Shown: positions 7,538-15,907, numbered from the stretch's first letter. The stretch is 24,732 nt of DNA from an uncultured Leptotrichia sp. (GCA_937925095.1 CALEXX010000060.1:1-24732); one strand, 5' to 3'. A program made the numbers and translations. Notes: generated by a model from the letters alone, not told the origin.

Positions 7538-8222
7538 TATATTTTACCACCAGATATAAGTTTATTGCAAATATTATTATTACTAAAATTACTTCAAACC
7601 CAATTTTTTTATATTTCCGGCGGGAAAAGATAAATTCCTTTCCCATTCTTGATTCCACAGCTTTTATAGAATTCATATTATAATAATATGTTTTCTTTAA
7701 TATAGCAACTACAAGCATTGGAAATGACTTCATGCCATTTTTAAAATTGCTGTATCCAAGCCTTACTTCCTGTGCATTCTGTAACTTTTCCTTATTGTCA
7801 AATAATAGAAATATATATCTATAAATCAATAAAAACATTTCCCTGAATATTTTTGGAAACTTCAGTTTTTCAAATATATAATCCAAATCTATGACAGGTG
7901 TGGAGCAGATAAGGAAATACACTACTGCTATTGAGGAAAATGAACGTAGCAGAAACGTCCATATGTCAGCCTTTATCAGTAGCAGTGAAATTACAGTTGT
8001 TAAAATAAATAAAGCCGGAATAAAATTCAGCTTTAACAAGTCTCCTATTTTTACCTTTACAACAAACAGAAGAAGTAGATTAAACAGTACTAAATTAAAA
8101 ATAAATACTGTTTTACTTCCAGTATAAAGTAAAAATATTAATGTTGTCATTGATAATATAAATTTTATTCCGGGGTTTATATCTTTTAAGGGATTTGTGT
8201 AGGATATTTTATCTATCAGCAT
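7530..8222 (-). CDS. cbiQ: Cobalt ECF transporter membrane subunit (CbiQ)
   Basis: Scaffold (T component) that couples CbiO to the substrate-binding CbiM. About 230 residues with several hydrophobic spans: FILSMTTLIFLLYTG, TVFIFNLVLFNLLLLFVV, FIPALFILTTVISLLLI, FSSIAVVYFLICST, and a C-terminal IGFEVILVIIIFAINLYLVV. The family features are the N-terminal TNPLKDINPGIKFILS and the cytoplasmic helix ending AVESRMG, matching the A-R-G coupling motif that contacts the ATPase. A GTG at 8234 is in frame, but AAAGG abuts it; ATG 8222 has GGTGA eight bases upstream and gives the usual family N-terminus, so 8222 is chosen. It overlaps the end of cbiN by 14 bases. Confidence 0.92.
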   Translation of the reverse strand: MLIDKISYTNPLKDINPGIKFILSMTTLIFLLYTGSKTVFIFNLVLFNLLLLFVVKVKIGDLLKLNFIPALFILTTVISLLLIKADIWTFLLRSFSSIAVVYFLICSTPVIDLDYIFEKLKFPKIFREMFLLIYRYIFLLFDNKEKLQNAQEVRLGYSNFKNGMKSFPMLVVAILKKTYYYNMNSIKAVESRMGKEFIFSRRKYKKIGFEVILVIIIFAINLYLVVKYNA

Positions 8223-8511
8223 TTTTTCTTTCACCTTTGAAATAACCTAACACATATCCTATAACTCCTGCACCTATTGCCGCCTGCAATGCAAACAGTA
8301 GACTTTCAGTTTCACTTCCAGGCAATTCTATTAAGCTGTTGGCCCATGGCTCATAATCAGGTTTTATTGTTTTTATTACTTCTTCCCCTTCACCGTCAGA
8401 CCCACCAAATTCAGATTTTATAAAAAGTAAAGGAGCAACTCCTATTAAAAATATTACAAGCATTAAAATAAGATTCTTTTTAAATACACTTTTATTTTTA
8501 TTTTCTGACAT
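8209..8511 (-). CDS. cbiN: Cobalt transporter accessory subunit (CbiN)
   Basis: Small membrane protein needed with CbiM for cobalt uptake. 100 residues with two membrane segments: NLILMLVIFLIGVAPLLFI near residue 13 and LLFALQAAIGAGVIGYVLGY near residue 71. Between them is the outward loop with FGGSDGEGEE and PDYEPWANSLIELPGSETES, both family signatures. The short length and the second-helix sequence identify CbiN rather than the nickel homologue NikN. Its ATG shares a base with the cbiM stop (TAATG), which indicates coupled translation. Confidence 0.95.
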   Translation of the reverse strand: MSENKNKSVFKKNLILMLVIFLIGVAPLLFIKSEFGGSDGEGEEVIKTIKPDYEPWANSLIELPGSETESLLFALQAAIGAGVIGYVLGYFKGERKNADR

Positions 8512-9218
8512 TATGCTTCCACCCCTTTTACGTTATATTTTTCAAGTATGTTCATTACTACATTTGTAAGCAGCCCTTCGATTACAGCTAGAGGAATCTG
8601 AGTTACTGCAAACACTGTTCCAAATTTGATAAATGAAGCGATTATTCCACCTTCAGGTGAAGGATATGCAAATGCCAGCTGAAAAGATGTAACTACATAT
8701 GTGGCAAGATCTCCTATTGCCGCAGCAAGGAATATTGCAGCTGCCCTATTCTTTTTAGCAAGTGCCTTATAAATTAAATATGATACAACTGGTCCTGCTA
8801 CCGCCATTGAAAATGCATTTGCTCCAAGGGTTGTAAATCCTCCATGTGCAAGCAGTCCTGCCTGAAATATTAATACAATTGTTCCTAGAATTGATGTTAC
8901 AAAAGGTCCGTACAGTATAGCTGAAAGCCCTACTCCTGTTGGATGTGACGAACTTCCTGTAACTGACGGGATTTTTAATGCTGACAGTACAAATATAAAT
9001 GCTCCTGCCAATGCAAGTGTCATTTTATCCTGTACACTCCCCTTAGAAACAGCCTGAAGCTTCTTTATCCCTATAATCCAGAATGGAATACACACAGCAA
9101 ACCATACTAAAACCCATTTTAAAGGTAAAAAACCTTCCATAATGTGCATTGAATAACCATTTACTCCTATTAACAGCATCCCTGTTAAAACTAAAAACAG
9201 CAGCGTTTTCTTTTTCAT
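8511..9218 (-). CDS. cbiM: Cobalt ECF transporter substrate-binding subunit (CbiM)
   Basis: Membrane S component that binds Co(II) from outside. 235 residues. A signal peptide (KTLLFLVLTGMLLIGVNGYS) precedes Met24-His25 in MHIMEGFLP. In this family the mature N-terminus Met-His coordinates the metal, so cleavage after GYS is expected. Conserved motifs follow: IPSVTGSSSHPTGVGLSAIL, FQAGLLAHGGFTTLGANAFS and GDLATYVVTSFQLA. The start is firm: AGGAGG lies seven bases before ATG 9218. It is the first gene behind the cobalamin riboswitch at 9411-9578, so cobalt import should fall when cobalamin is plentiful. Confidence 0.96.
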   Translation of the reverse strand: MKKKTLLFLVLTGMLLIGVNGYSMHIMEGFLPLKWVLVWFAVCIPFWIIGIKKLQAVSKGSVQDKMTLALAGAFIFVLSALKIPSVTGSSSHPTGVGLSAILYGPFVTSILGTIVLIFQAGLLAHGGFTTLGANAFSMAVAGPVVSYLIYKALAKKNRAAAIFLAAAIGDLATYVVTSFQLAFAYPSPEGGIIASFIKFGTVFAVTQIPLAVIEGLLTNVVMNILEKYNVKGVEA

Positions 9219-9259
9219 TACTTCTCCTCCTATGATGTATTTAATTTTTAGATGAGCTT

Positions 9260-9282
9260 AAAAAAAAATCAGCCAAAGCCGA
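9260..9282 (-). terminator. Candidate riboswitch-linked intrinsic terminator
   Basis: On the minus strand TCGGC, loop TTTG and GCTGA (9269-9282, one G-U pair) are followed by nine T residues (9260-9268), some 30 bases before the cbiM ribosome site. GCTGATTT here can instead pair with AAATCAGC at 9355-9362, just after the aptamer, forming an 8-bp longer-range stem that still ends at the T run. This is the likely expression platform. The short stem alone is weak, so the exact fold is uncertain. Confidence 0.55.
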
Positions 9283-9410
9283 AGTCAATACACGTCAAAA
9301 TCAATAATATTCCCTCATGTTACATAGTAATATTATTTCTCAAAATAAACCACTGCTGATTTATTTTCATTGATGTATATTAAATCTTCCCTTCCCAGAA
9401 AATTTCATAT

Positions 9411-9578
9411 AAAATTATTAGGCAATTCTCCTGACTAACTTCATCCTACTTGTACCCTTCCCAAAACATACACAATGTTTCAGTGGTTTTTTGTACTTTC
9501 GTCAGTTTCACAGTAGTGGGGGCTGTACCGGATTTTAACCGATTTCCTTATTAAGTTTTAAAAACACCTATAATTTCA
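9411..9578 (-). ncRNA. Cobalamin (AdoCbl) riboswitch
   Basis: The minus strand carries the conserved cobalamin aptamer landmarks in order. They are AATCCGGTACAGCCCCCACT then ACTGTGA (9502-9533), GACGAAAGTAC, CCACTG (9480-9485), GGGAAGG, AGGATGA, and the B12 box GTCAGGAGAATTGCC (9421-9435). A closing P1 helix can form between AAATTATAGG (9568-9577) and CCTAATAATTT (9412-9422). It lies between a strong promoter and cbiM, so it should lower expression of cbiM-N-Q-O-A when adenosylcobalamin binds. Together with the promoter and expression platform it accounts for most of the 485-bp gap between cbiM and cbiK. Confidence 0.95.
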
Positions 9579-9581
9579 TTA

Positions 9582-9610
9582 ATCGTATAATACTTTTTTA
9601 AATTTGTCAA
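9582..9610 (-). promoter_or_regulatory. Promoter of the riboswitch-cbiMNQOA unit
   Basis: A perfect -35 TTGACA (9605-9610), a 17-base spacer and -10 TACGAT (9582-9587, four of six) lie just upstream of the riboswitch. The predicted start near 9575 coincides with the first strand of the P1 helix. Confidence 0.75.
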
Positions 9611-9703
9611 GAGTAATATTTTTTTTAATATACAAGTATTTAAGCCAGTAAAATACCAGTAAAAATAAATTAAAAATAAATTTGTAACTTATTTTAAATC
9701 TAT

Positions 9704-10456
9704 CTAATTTTTATTTTTATATACTTTTTCCAGTTTATCCATAAACATTTCCTGAATAAACTTATATTCACCCATTCCCTTTAACAGTGCTGTCACTTCA
9801 TAACCTTCATTTGTAAGCACTGTTTTCCATGAATCTTCCTCATCTGAAGCCATGTCATTTTTAGCGTGATCTCCTGCCACTATCATAAAGGGTTTTAATA
9901 ATATTTTTTTATGATCTGTTTTTTTCAGCTTTTCAATAATGTCTTCAATAGTCACTTCACCTTCAACTGTTGCCACAAAAATATTATTTTTCCCAGCTTT
10001 TATATATTCCTCTTGCAATTTCTGATATGTACTGTCTGCGGCACTTTCTGTTCCATGTCCCATAAATACGATTGCGTCGTTTCCTTCTAAATTGTTGAAT
10101 TCCTCATTATTTACAATCTTCAGATAATCTTCTTCTGCCTTTAAAAGAGGTTCTGTTACTTTCCCATAGCTGTCATCCAGTTTGGAATATTCAATTCCTC
10201 CAAGAATATGCAGAGACATTGTTATTATCTCATTATATCCCTTGTTTTTCAAAGCTTCCAGACCTTCCTTCTGATCATATATATGAATTCCTTCCCTTTT
10301 TTCTATTATCCTTCTTATAATCCCTGAAGTGTAGGCCCTTTCAACCTTTTCCTGTCCATATTTTTCCTTTACTTTATTTTCTATCACATCAAGACATTTT
10401 TCCCTCGTATCCTTATGTGAAGTCCCAAAACTCGTTACAAGAATCGCTTTTCCCAT
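9704..10456 (-). CDS. cbiK: Sirohydrochlorin cobaltochelatase (CbiK)
   Basis: Inserts cobalt into sirohydrochlorin (or its factor II form), committing the pathway to the anaerobic, early-cobalt route. 250 residues from this start. The family N-terminus MGKAILVTSFGTSHKDTREK, SLHILGGIEY (residues 81-90), His134 in FMGHGTE and His197 in IVAGDHAKND match the CbiK active site. No signal peptide is seen, so this is the cytoplasmic form. Two starts have ribosome sites: ATG 10480 (AAAGGAGG, only four bases away) and ATG 10456 (AGGAG, five bases). I prefer 10456 because it gives the family N-terminus; the other adds eight residues. It appears to be a single-gene unit with a promoter at 10512-10540, ending 94 bp before the riboswitch promoter. 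Confidence 0.94.
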   Translation of the reverse strand: MGKAILVTSFGTSHKDTREKCLDVIENKVKEKYGQEKVERAYTSGIIRRIIEKREGIHIYDQKEGLEALKNKGYNEIITMSLHILGGIEYSKLDDSYGKVTEPLLKAEEDYLKIVNNEEFNNLEGNDAIVFMGHGTESAADSTYQKLQEEYIKAGKNNIFVATVEGEVTIEDIIEKLKKTDHKKILLKPFMIVAGDHAKNDMASDEEDSWKTVLTNEGYEVTALLKGMGEYKFIQEMFMDKLEKVYKNKN

Positions 10457-10511
10457 ATTTTCTCCTGCACAAATTACCATGCAGCCTCCTTTCAGATATT
10501 ATTTTAGTTCT

Positions 10512-10540
10512 ATTATATTTTATTTTTGAAGCATATACAA
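10512..10540 (-). promoter_or_regulatory. Candidate promoter for cbiK
   Basis: On the minus strand TTGTAT (10535-10540), 17 bases, then a perfect TATAAT (10512-10517). The predicted start is near 10505, about 25-50 bases before the two candidate cbiK starts. It lies 43 bp beyond palindromic repeat copy 2. Confidence 0.6.
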
Positions 10541-10582
10541 GTACTATTTATTTTATAAAAATCAATATAAGTAAAAAGCTAT

Positions 10583-10736
10583 ATTTACGAATTATTTAGA
10601 ATTTTACAATATAAAACAGGAAATGAATTTAGAAAAAATCAATGTCTGAGCCTTTGGCGAGTTTTTGATTTTTTCTTAATGAATAACTGTTTTATATAAG
10701 TAAAATTATAATAAATGAAATAAATATAGTTTTTAT
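10583..10736. repeat. Palindromic intergenic repeat, copy 2
   Basis: Second copy of the element at 5215-5371, same orientation. The inner stem is AGAAAAAATCAA (10631-10642) with TTGATTTTTTCT (10665-10676). Relative to copy 1 the T-A pair has become A-T on both sides of the stem, so pairing is kept. The outer arm ATATAAAACAG pairs fully with CTGTTTTATAT. It lies 22 bp past the hemB stop and upstream of the cbiK promoter, the same context as copy 1 between cbiA and cbiC. Confidence 0.85.
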
Positions 10737-10757
10737 ACCTTTATTGGTTTTTAACAA

Positions 10758-11729
10758 TTATCCCTCATCAATATATCGTGCCACATCTTTTGCAAAATAT
10801 GTTATTATTGCATTTGCTCCTGCCCTTTTAAAAGCGTACATCTGTTCCATGACTATACTTTTTTCATCTATCCAGCCATTAATTACCGCAGCCTTTATCA
10901 TGGAATATTCCCCCGAAACGCTATAAGCTATAACAGGAACTCCAAAATTTTCCTTGATTTTATAAAGTATGTCCAGATAAGCCATAGCAGGCTTTATTAT
11001 TACCATGTCTGCCCCCTGCATGAGATCCGCTTCCACTTCACTCAGTGCATCTCCTGAATATCTGAAATCCATCTGATAGGATTTTCTGTCTCCAAATTTT
11101 GGTGCTGAACCTGCCGCTTCCCTGAAAGGCCCATAAAATGAAGATGAATATTTCACAGAATAACACATAATTGGAATATTGTTAAATCCATTTTCTGAAA
11201 GAACTTCTGATATTTTTCTCACTCTTCCGTCCATCATATCTGAAGGTGCAACTATATCCACGCCTGCCTTTGCATAGGACAATGCTATTTTTGAAAGCAC
11301 TTCCAGAGTTTCATCATTTTTTACATTTCCCTTTTCATCAAGTATTCCGCAATGGCCATGACTTGTATATTCACAGCAGCACACATCACCAATGACTAAA
11401 AATTCAGGATATTTCTTTTTTATATATCTTATTGCATTCTGAATAACCCCATTTTCATTATACCCTTCCGTAGCACACTCATCCTTATGTAAAGGTACCC
11501 CAAATAATAATATGGAGCTTATTCCAAGTTTTTTCAGTTCTTCCAGCTCTTCATCAATTCTGTCAATTGAATATCTAAAAATTCCGGGCATTGAATTAAT
11601 TTCCCTTTTTACATTTTCCCCTTCTTCAATAAAAATAGGATATATCAGATCTCCCTTTTCAAGATAAATATTTTTGACTAAATTTCTTATTGCACTGCTG
11701 TTTCTCAATTTTCTATGTCTTTTATACAT
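10758..11729 (-). CDS. hemB: Porphobilinogen synthase (HemB)
   Basis: Condenses two 5-aminolevulinate molecules to porphobilinogen in the cytoplasm. 323 residues, standard. The cysteine cluster DVCCCEYTSHGHCG (Cys117, Cys119, Cys127) is the zinc-binding type. The two active-site lysines are Lys193 in YSVKYSSSFYGPFREAAGSA and Lys246 in VIIKPAMAYLDI. The ATG at 11729 has GAGG six bases upstream and overlaps the end of the precorrin-2 dehydrogenase gene by eight bases. It is the last gene of the cobT-to-hemB unit. No haem-branch gene is visible nearby, so in this setting it seems to supply the corrin branch. Confidence 0.96.
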   Translation of the reverse strand: MYKRHRKLRNSSAIRNLVKNIYLEKGDLIYPIFIEEGENVKREINSMPGIFRYSIDRIDEELEELKKLGISSILLFGVPLHKDECATEGYNENGVIQNAIRYIKKKYPEFLVIGDVCCCEYTSHGHCGILDEKGNVKNDETLEVLSKIALSYAKAGVDIVAPSDMMDGRVRKISEVLSENGFNNIPIMCYSVKYSSSFYGPFREAAGSAPKFGDRKSYQMDFRYSGDALSEVEADLMQGADMVIIKPAMAYLDILYKIKENFGVPVIAYSVSGEYSMIKAAVINGWIDEKSIVMEQMYAFKRAGANAIITYFAKDVARYIDEG

Positions 11730-12213
11730 TTTTAACCTCTTTTTCTGTTTTTGAAATTTCGTCTATAAGCTCCTGCACTTTTCCCTTTAATGCCTTCGAC
11801 CTTCTACAGCTTTTACCATAAGATCCTATTCCTATCTGAAATTCATCGTTTTTCACAACTGCCGTAAACATGGCATTCATTTCAGTCTTTGAAGAAACAT
11901 TGTTTACAAGTATATTTTCACTCATGCACACATGCGATATCCTGTCGTTTAATTCCATATCATCTGTAGCCGCCACCACAAGAAAATATTTTTTTACAAG
12001 TTCCTTTATCTCTGCTTCATCATGTGATACATTTTTATTTACTACTTTTATATTTTCATCTGCCAATATTGCTTCTTCAGTAACTTTTTCAGAATACACA
12101 GTAACATTTGCCCCGTATTCCCTTAAAGTCTGTGCTTTCCTTCCACCAATTTTCCCTCCTCCAACAATTAATACTTCTTTATTTTCAACATTTACAAATA
12201 ATGGAAAAAACAT
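11722..12213 (-). CDS. Precorrin-2 dehydrogenase (SirC/Met8-type, short form)
   Basis: NAD-dependent oxidation of precorrin-2 to sirohydrochlorin, the substrate of CbiK. 163 residues. The N-terminal Rossmann motif VLIVGGGKIGGRKAQTLREY occupies about residues 14-33, followed by VVAATDDMELNDRI near residue 77, which contains the family's conserved TD-LN segment. IGIGSYGKSCRRSKALKG near the C-terminus matches the next conserved block. It ends soon after, so it lacks the longer C-terminal region of CysG/Met8 proteins; ferrochelatase activity is therefore doubtful and CbiK likely does the metal insertion. AGGAGAGG precedes ATG 12213. It is coupled to hemB by an eight-base overlap. Confidence 0.88.
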   Translation of the reverse strand: MFFPLFVNVENKEVLIVGGGKIGGRKAQTLREYGANVTVYSEKVTEEAILADENIKVVNKNVSHDEAEIKELVKKYFLVVAATDDMELNDRISHVCMSENILVNNVSSKTEMNAMFTAVVKNDEFQIGIGSYGKSCRRSKALKGKVQELIDEISKTEKEVKNV

Positions 12214-12259
12214 AATCCTCTCCTTCTCCTAATTTTTTAAATTTTTATATTTCTTTATA

Positions 12260-12988
12260 TTATTTCAATATTATCCCTGCAAATAAAACTAATACTGCTG
12301 TAAGTTCAAGAGATGCTCCCATAGTATCTCCTGTTATTCCGCCTATTTTTCTTTTTACATTTTCCATAAAAAAAAGTATGAACAGTATTGCCAATGCTAA
12401 AACAATCAGTCCCTTCAATCCCAATATTACAAAGGATAGCACCGCTGTTATAAGAATAGAAATAACTGCATCCATTTTCCCATTTTTCTCAATTATCCCG
12501 TTACTCATACCTTTTTTTCTGGCGTATTCTCCCAGCCCTGCATTTATTGATGTGGCCATTCTTGAAATTATTGGGTAAAGGAGAATGTATTCCGGCTTTA
12601 CTGCCGTAAGAAACACAGCCTTTGCCAGAAAATACAGTATAAGTGCCACCGTTCCATTTGTTCCTATTCTTGAATCCTTCATAATTTCCAGCATTCTTTC
12701 CTTGTCTGCATAGCTGAAAATTCCGTCAGCAGTATCTGCCAGACCGTCAATATGTATAAGGCCTGTTATCAGTATTTCTGCCATTATTATAATTACTGCA
12801 GTAATCTGCCTGTTTTCAATAACCTTTCCTGCAAGAAAGTTTACTGCAAACAGAAAAAGCCCTATTATCAATCCCACCAGAGGAAAAAACTTTATTGCTT
12901 TTCCCAATTTTTCCTCATCATATTCAACTTTTACAGGAACAGGAATCCTTGTCATAAACTGTAATAAAATTATAAATCCTTTTATCAT
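12260..12988 (-). CDS. cobS: Adenosylcobinamide-GDP ribazoletransferase (CobS)
   Basis: Joins alpha-ribazole (or its phosphate) to adenosylcobinamide-GDP, the last assembly step, in the membrane. 242 residues. The N-terminus FIILLQFMTRIPVPV is typical. The catalytic signature HIDGLADTADGIFSYADKER is followed by MKDSRIGTNG, and GEYARKKGMS and GGITGDTMGAS are also family landmarks. Several membrane helices are evident (for example FPLVGLIIGLFLFAVNFLAG, AVISILITAVLSFVILGL). AAGGA lies seven bases before ATG 12988. It lies between pncB (48-bp gap) and the precorrin-2 dehydrogenase gene (46-bp gap). Confidence 0.95.
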   Translation of the reverse strand: MIKGFIILLQFMTRIPVPVKVEYDEEKLGKAIKFFPLVGLIIGLFLFAVNFLAGKVIENRQITAVIIIMAEILITGLIHIDGLADTADGIFSYADKERMLEIMKDSRIGTNGTVALILYFLAKAVFLTAVKPEYILLYPIISRMATSINAGLGEYARKKGMSNGIIEKNGKMDAVISILITAVLSFVILGLKGLIVLALAILFILFFMENVKRKIGGITGDTMGASLELTAVLVLFAGIILK

Positions 12989-13036
12989 TTTACTTTCCTT
13001 CTAATGTATTCTTTCTATATTATAAAAATATATCGG

Positions 13037-14422
13037 TTAAATATCAACTTTTTTTCTTTTTATAAGGTTTTCCTTCAGATTCTTTAGATTTTCTGAAAGC
13101 TCCACTCTGTTTCTTTTCTCTTTTTCACTATATATTTTTTTCAGATATGTAAGATTGCCCCCATAATATTTTTTAGCTTCCTCCAAGTCTAATAATTGAC
13201 AGTTTTCTTCGATTTTTTCTCCATTTTTTATGTAGTCAACTGTAAGTTTTTTTACATTTTTCCCTTCCGGTTTTTCTTTTTCAAGCATTACCACATCCGT
13301 AAAATCATCATTTTCATAATTTCTGTATAGTACCTTGCTTCCAGGCAATGAAGTTTTCTGCTCTTCATCAGAAATTTTCATTACATCAGCTTTGCCAATT
13401 TTAGACATTTTATATACAGTGCTTATTTCCTTTTCAGGGAGTGCAATGGCATCTCCTACCCCAAATACATCAACTTCTACTCCATTTTTTATAAGTTCTT
13501 TTATTCTTTTTTCGTCAAGCCCTCCTGTTAGAATTATTTTTGCCTTAAAAAATCCATTTCCATTTAAAATTTTTCTGCATTTTTTTGATAATTCCTCCAG
13601 ATTTCCTGAATCTATCCTGATTCCATACATTCCTTCATATCCGTCATTTATTCCATTATCCTTAAATGCCCTTATTGCAGCTGTTATACCGCTTTTCATC
13701 GTATCATATGTATCAACCAGCATTACTAAAGGATATTTTTTATGGCTGTATGTTTTTATAAACTGGTCAAATGCCCTGTATTCTGAATCTTCACCCATAC
13801 CAAAACTTTGAATAAATCCATGTGTCATAGTTCCGGTGCTTTTTAAATTATAGAAATATTCTCCCATAATATTTGAATGGGAGGCACATCCTGTCACATA
13901 ACAGGCCTTTGTCATAGACATTACAGCCTCAAAGCCCGGCACTCTCCTTGTCCCAAAAAACAGTACATCCCTGCCGCCTGCCGCCTGTACAATTTTTGAT
14001 GTCACCGTTGCTGTAAGAATCTGATAGTTCAGTACATTCAGAATTGGCGTTTCCAGTATTTTTCCCTGAATCAGAGGTGCTGTAATTGTAAGAATAGGTT
14101 CGTTTGAAAAAACAACTTCTCCTTCCCTTACTCCCCTGATTGAACCTGTAAACTTCATATTGGCCATATATTCTATAAAATCTTCATTATCAGATAATTC
14201 TGACAAATATTTTTTTCTATCTTTGTAAGATGTTTCATTCAGTATTTCTATGAGTTCCAGCACATTAGATATTCCATAAACTACAGCACAGTCATTTTCA
14301 TTTTTGGTACGTAAAAATACATCAAAAACAGCAATCTGATTATGCATATTATTTTCCAGGTATATTTCACTTTCAGCATACTGATACCTGTCTGAATTTA
14401 GAAATTTAAAAAATCTGTCCAT
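13037..14422 (-). CDS. pncB: Nicotinate phosphoribosyltransferase (PncB)
   Basis: Makes nicotinate mononucleotide (NaMN) from nicotinate and PRPP with ATP. 461 residues, normal. The catalytic histidine is His201 in STGTMTHGFIQSFG. Other family features are FGTRRVPGFEAVMSMTKACY, VDTYDTMKSGITAAI, GIRIDSGNLEELSKK and ILTGGLDEKRI. An ATG at 14434 is in frame but lacks a ribosome site; ATG 14422 has GAGG six bases upstream, so it is chosen (protein begins MDRFFKFLN). It sits between cbiJ and cobS. NaMN is the donor used by CobT, which releases the base again, so the placement makes metabolic sense even though PncB is usually thought of as an NAD-salvage enzyme. Confidence 0.94.
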   Translation of the reverse strand: MDRFFKFLNSDRYQYAESEIYLENNMHNQIAVFDVFLRTKNENDCAVVYGISNVLELIEILNETSYKDRKKYLSELSDNEDFIEYMANMKFTGSIRGVREGEVVFSNEPILTITAPLIQGKILETPILNVLNYQILTATVTSKIVQAAGGRDVLFFGTRRVPGFEAVMSMTKACYVTGCASHSNIMGEYFYNLKSTGTMTHGFIQSFGMGEDSEYRAFDQFIKTYSHKKYPLVMLVDTYDTMKSGITAAIRAFKDNGINDGYEGMYGIRIDSGNLEELSKKCRKILNGNGFFKAKIILTGGLDEKRIKELIKNGVEVDVFGVGDAIALPEKEISTVYKMSKIGKADVMKISDEEQKTSLPGSKVLYRNYENDDFTDVVMLEKEKPEGKNVKKLTVDYIKNGEKIEENCQLLDLEEAKKYYGGNLTYLKKIYSEKEKRNRVELSENLKNLKENLIKRKKVDI

Positions 14423-14474
14423 AAGTAACCTCATTCTGTATTTTATATTATTCTGTATTCACTTACATTTTCTG

Positions 14475-15263
14475 TTACAATACTTTATTTTTCACATCTT
14501 CTACCAGTTCATTAATTTCATTGTAAACTTTTCCATAATTGACATAAGGTCTTTTCACTACAAGAACTGTTGTACCGTGTTCCCTGCAGGCTTCAATCTT
14601 TTCAATTTCTCCCCCTGTTGCTCCACTTTCCTTTGTTATAAGATAATCTATTTTATAGGACTCGAGCATCGCCTTATTAAGCACTTTGCTCACAGGCCCC
14701 TGTATTGCTATTATTTTTGAGGGAAGATATCCTAAATCTTCTGCCTTTTTTACAGAGTCCACCGTAGGAAGTATTCTTACATACAGATTATTTTTTTCTC
14801 CCATTGGCTTTATTTCTTCCAGATTATTTGAACCGAGGGTGCTCAGTATATTTTTACCTTCCATTTCTTTTACAAATTCAGTAACATCACCGACAGACTC
14901 AAACTTTTTCACATTTTCACTACTATAATCAAGCATTTTTCTCTCAAATCTTATATATCCCACATTCATTTCATCTGTCACTTTTATTACAGAATTACTC
15001 ACATTTACAGCATAAGGATGACTGGCATCCACAATAAGACTTATATTTTCATTCTGAATAAGTTCCTTCATTTGTCCTTCATTCAACCTTTCAGACATTA
15101 CCTTCAGTTCCCTTTTGGCATTTTTATTTTTTTCAATATATTCTTCCAGAAGTTTTCCACCATATTCCGTTGCTGTACTGACAAGTATGCTTATGCCAGT
15201 TTCTTCCGCAAGTTTTTCAAATATTTCCCTTGAATCCTTTGTTCCTCCGACTATCCATATCAT
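14475..15263 (-). CDS. cbiJ: Cobalt-precorrin-6A reductase (CbiJ)
   Basis: NAD(P)H-dependent reduction of cobalt-precorrin-6A to 6B. 262 residues, the family length. MIWIVGGTKDSREIFEKLAE is the CbiJ/CobK N-terminal nucleotide-binding motif. DASHPYAVNVSNSVI near residue 79, LSTLGSNNLEEI mid-protein, and AIQGPVS plus ITKESGATGG near the C-terminus are all family hallmarks. The ATG overlaps the cobC stop by four bases (ATGA), and AGGAGG lies ten bases upstream inside cobC. In sequence it precedes pncB by about 50 bp. Confidence 0.93.
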   Translation of the reverse strand: MIWIVGGTKDSREIFEKLAEETGISILVSTATEYGGKLLEEYIEKNKNAKRELKVMSERLNEGQMKELIQNENISLIVDASHPYAVNVSNSVIKVTDEMNVGYIRFERKMLDYSSENVKKFESVGDVTEFVKEMEGKNILSTLGSNNLEEIKPMGEKNNLYVRILPTVDSVKKAEDLGYLPSKIIAIQGPVSKVLNKAMLESYKIDYLITKESGATGGEIEKIEACREHGTTVLVVKRPYVNYGKVYNEINELVEDVKNKVL

Positions 15264-15907
15264 TTATCCATTTCCTCCTGAAATTTTCCATCTTTATAAC
15301 TGAAAACCTTATAATCTCCGTTACCCATAAGAGTTCTTTCATCAATATCAAATATACTGTTATTTGCCACATAATTCATGAACATCTCAAGTACTGTCCC
15401 ATGAGTTACTACAAGTATATTTCCTGATTCATGGCTATCAAGTATTTTATTTATCCCTTTTAAAAATCTCTCCAGGGCATCCTTCAGATTTTCAGCCTCC
15501 ACGTTTTCAGCCTTATAATTCTTCACATTATAGAAATAATTGTTTGCCTCTTCAGGATATTTCAGGAAAACTTCTTCGTAAGTCAATCCCTGCCACACTC
15601 CAAAATAAACTTCATTTAATTCGGCAAGTTTTTTCAGTTCCAGTTTTTTATTCCTATATCCCCTATTTTCATTTAAAATTATTTCTGCAGATGCTACAGT
15701 TCTTCCCAGTTCACTTGTATAAACCTCATCAAATAAAACATTCTCCAGCTTTTTCCCTGTTTCCCTTAATTTCTCCATTCCCTTTTCCGTTAATGGTGTA
15801 TTCAGCTGTCCCTGAAACCTTTTAATTACATTCCATTCCGTTTCCCCGTGCCTTACAATGTATAATTTCAGAGTTTCCTCATTTTTATTATTACAATTCC
15901 CATTCAT
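15260..15907 (-). CDS. cobC: Alpha-ribazole phosphatase-like histidine phosphatase (CobC)
   Basis: Predicted to remove the 5'-phosphate from alpha-ribazole-P or from adenosylcobalamin-5'-phosphate. 215 residues. The phosphoglycerate-mutase-like motif LYIVRHGETEWN places the phosphorylated His20 in the RHG triad; the second histidine is His169 in LVVTHGTVLEM. LNTPLTEKG and YTSELGRTVASAE are also characteristic. The superfamily is broad (GpmB-like and other phosphatases), so the substrate rests on position: directly after cobT and overlapping cbiJ. AAGGGAAG precedes ATG 15907. The first 14 residues (rich in Asn) are an extension before the phosphatase fold. Confidence 0.85.
   Translation of the reverse strand: MNGNCNNKNEETLKLYIVRHGETEWNVIKRFQGQLNTPLTEKGMEKLRETGKKLENVLFDEVYTSELGRTVASAEIILNENRGYRNKKLELKKLAELNEVYFGVWQGLTYEEVFLKYPEEANNYFYNVKNYKAENVEAENLKDALERFLKGINKILDSHESGNILVVTHGTVLEMFMNYVANNSIFDIDERTLMGNGDYKVFSYKDGKFQEEMDK

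Noticed and set aside
9611..9703. Terminator after cbiK
   Set aside because: The gap has a short direct repeat (ACCAGTAAAA-like) and A/T runs but no convincing stem-loop.
10457..10480. Upstream ATG of cbiK as the main start
   Set aside because: It has a strong AAAGGAGG, but only four bases away, and it adds eight residues absent from the family N-terminus. It is kept as an alternative rather than the call.
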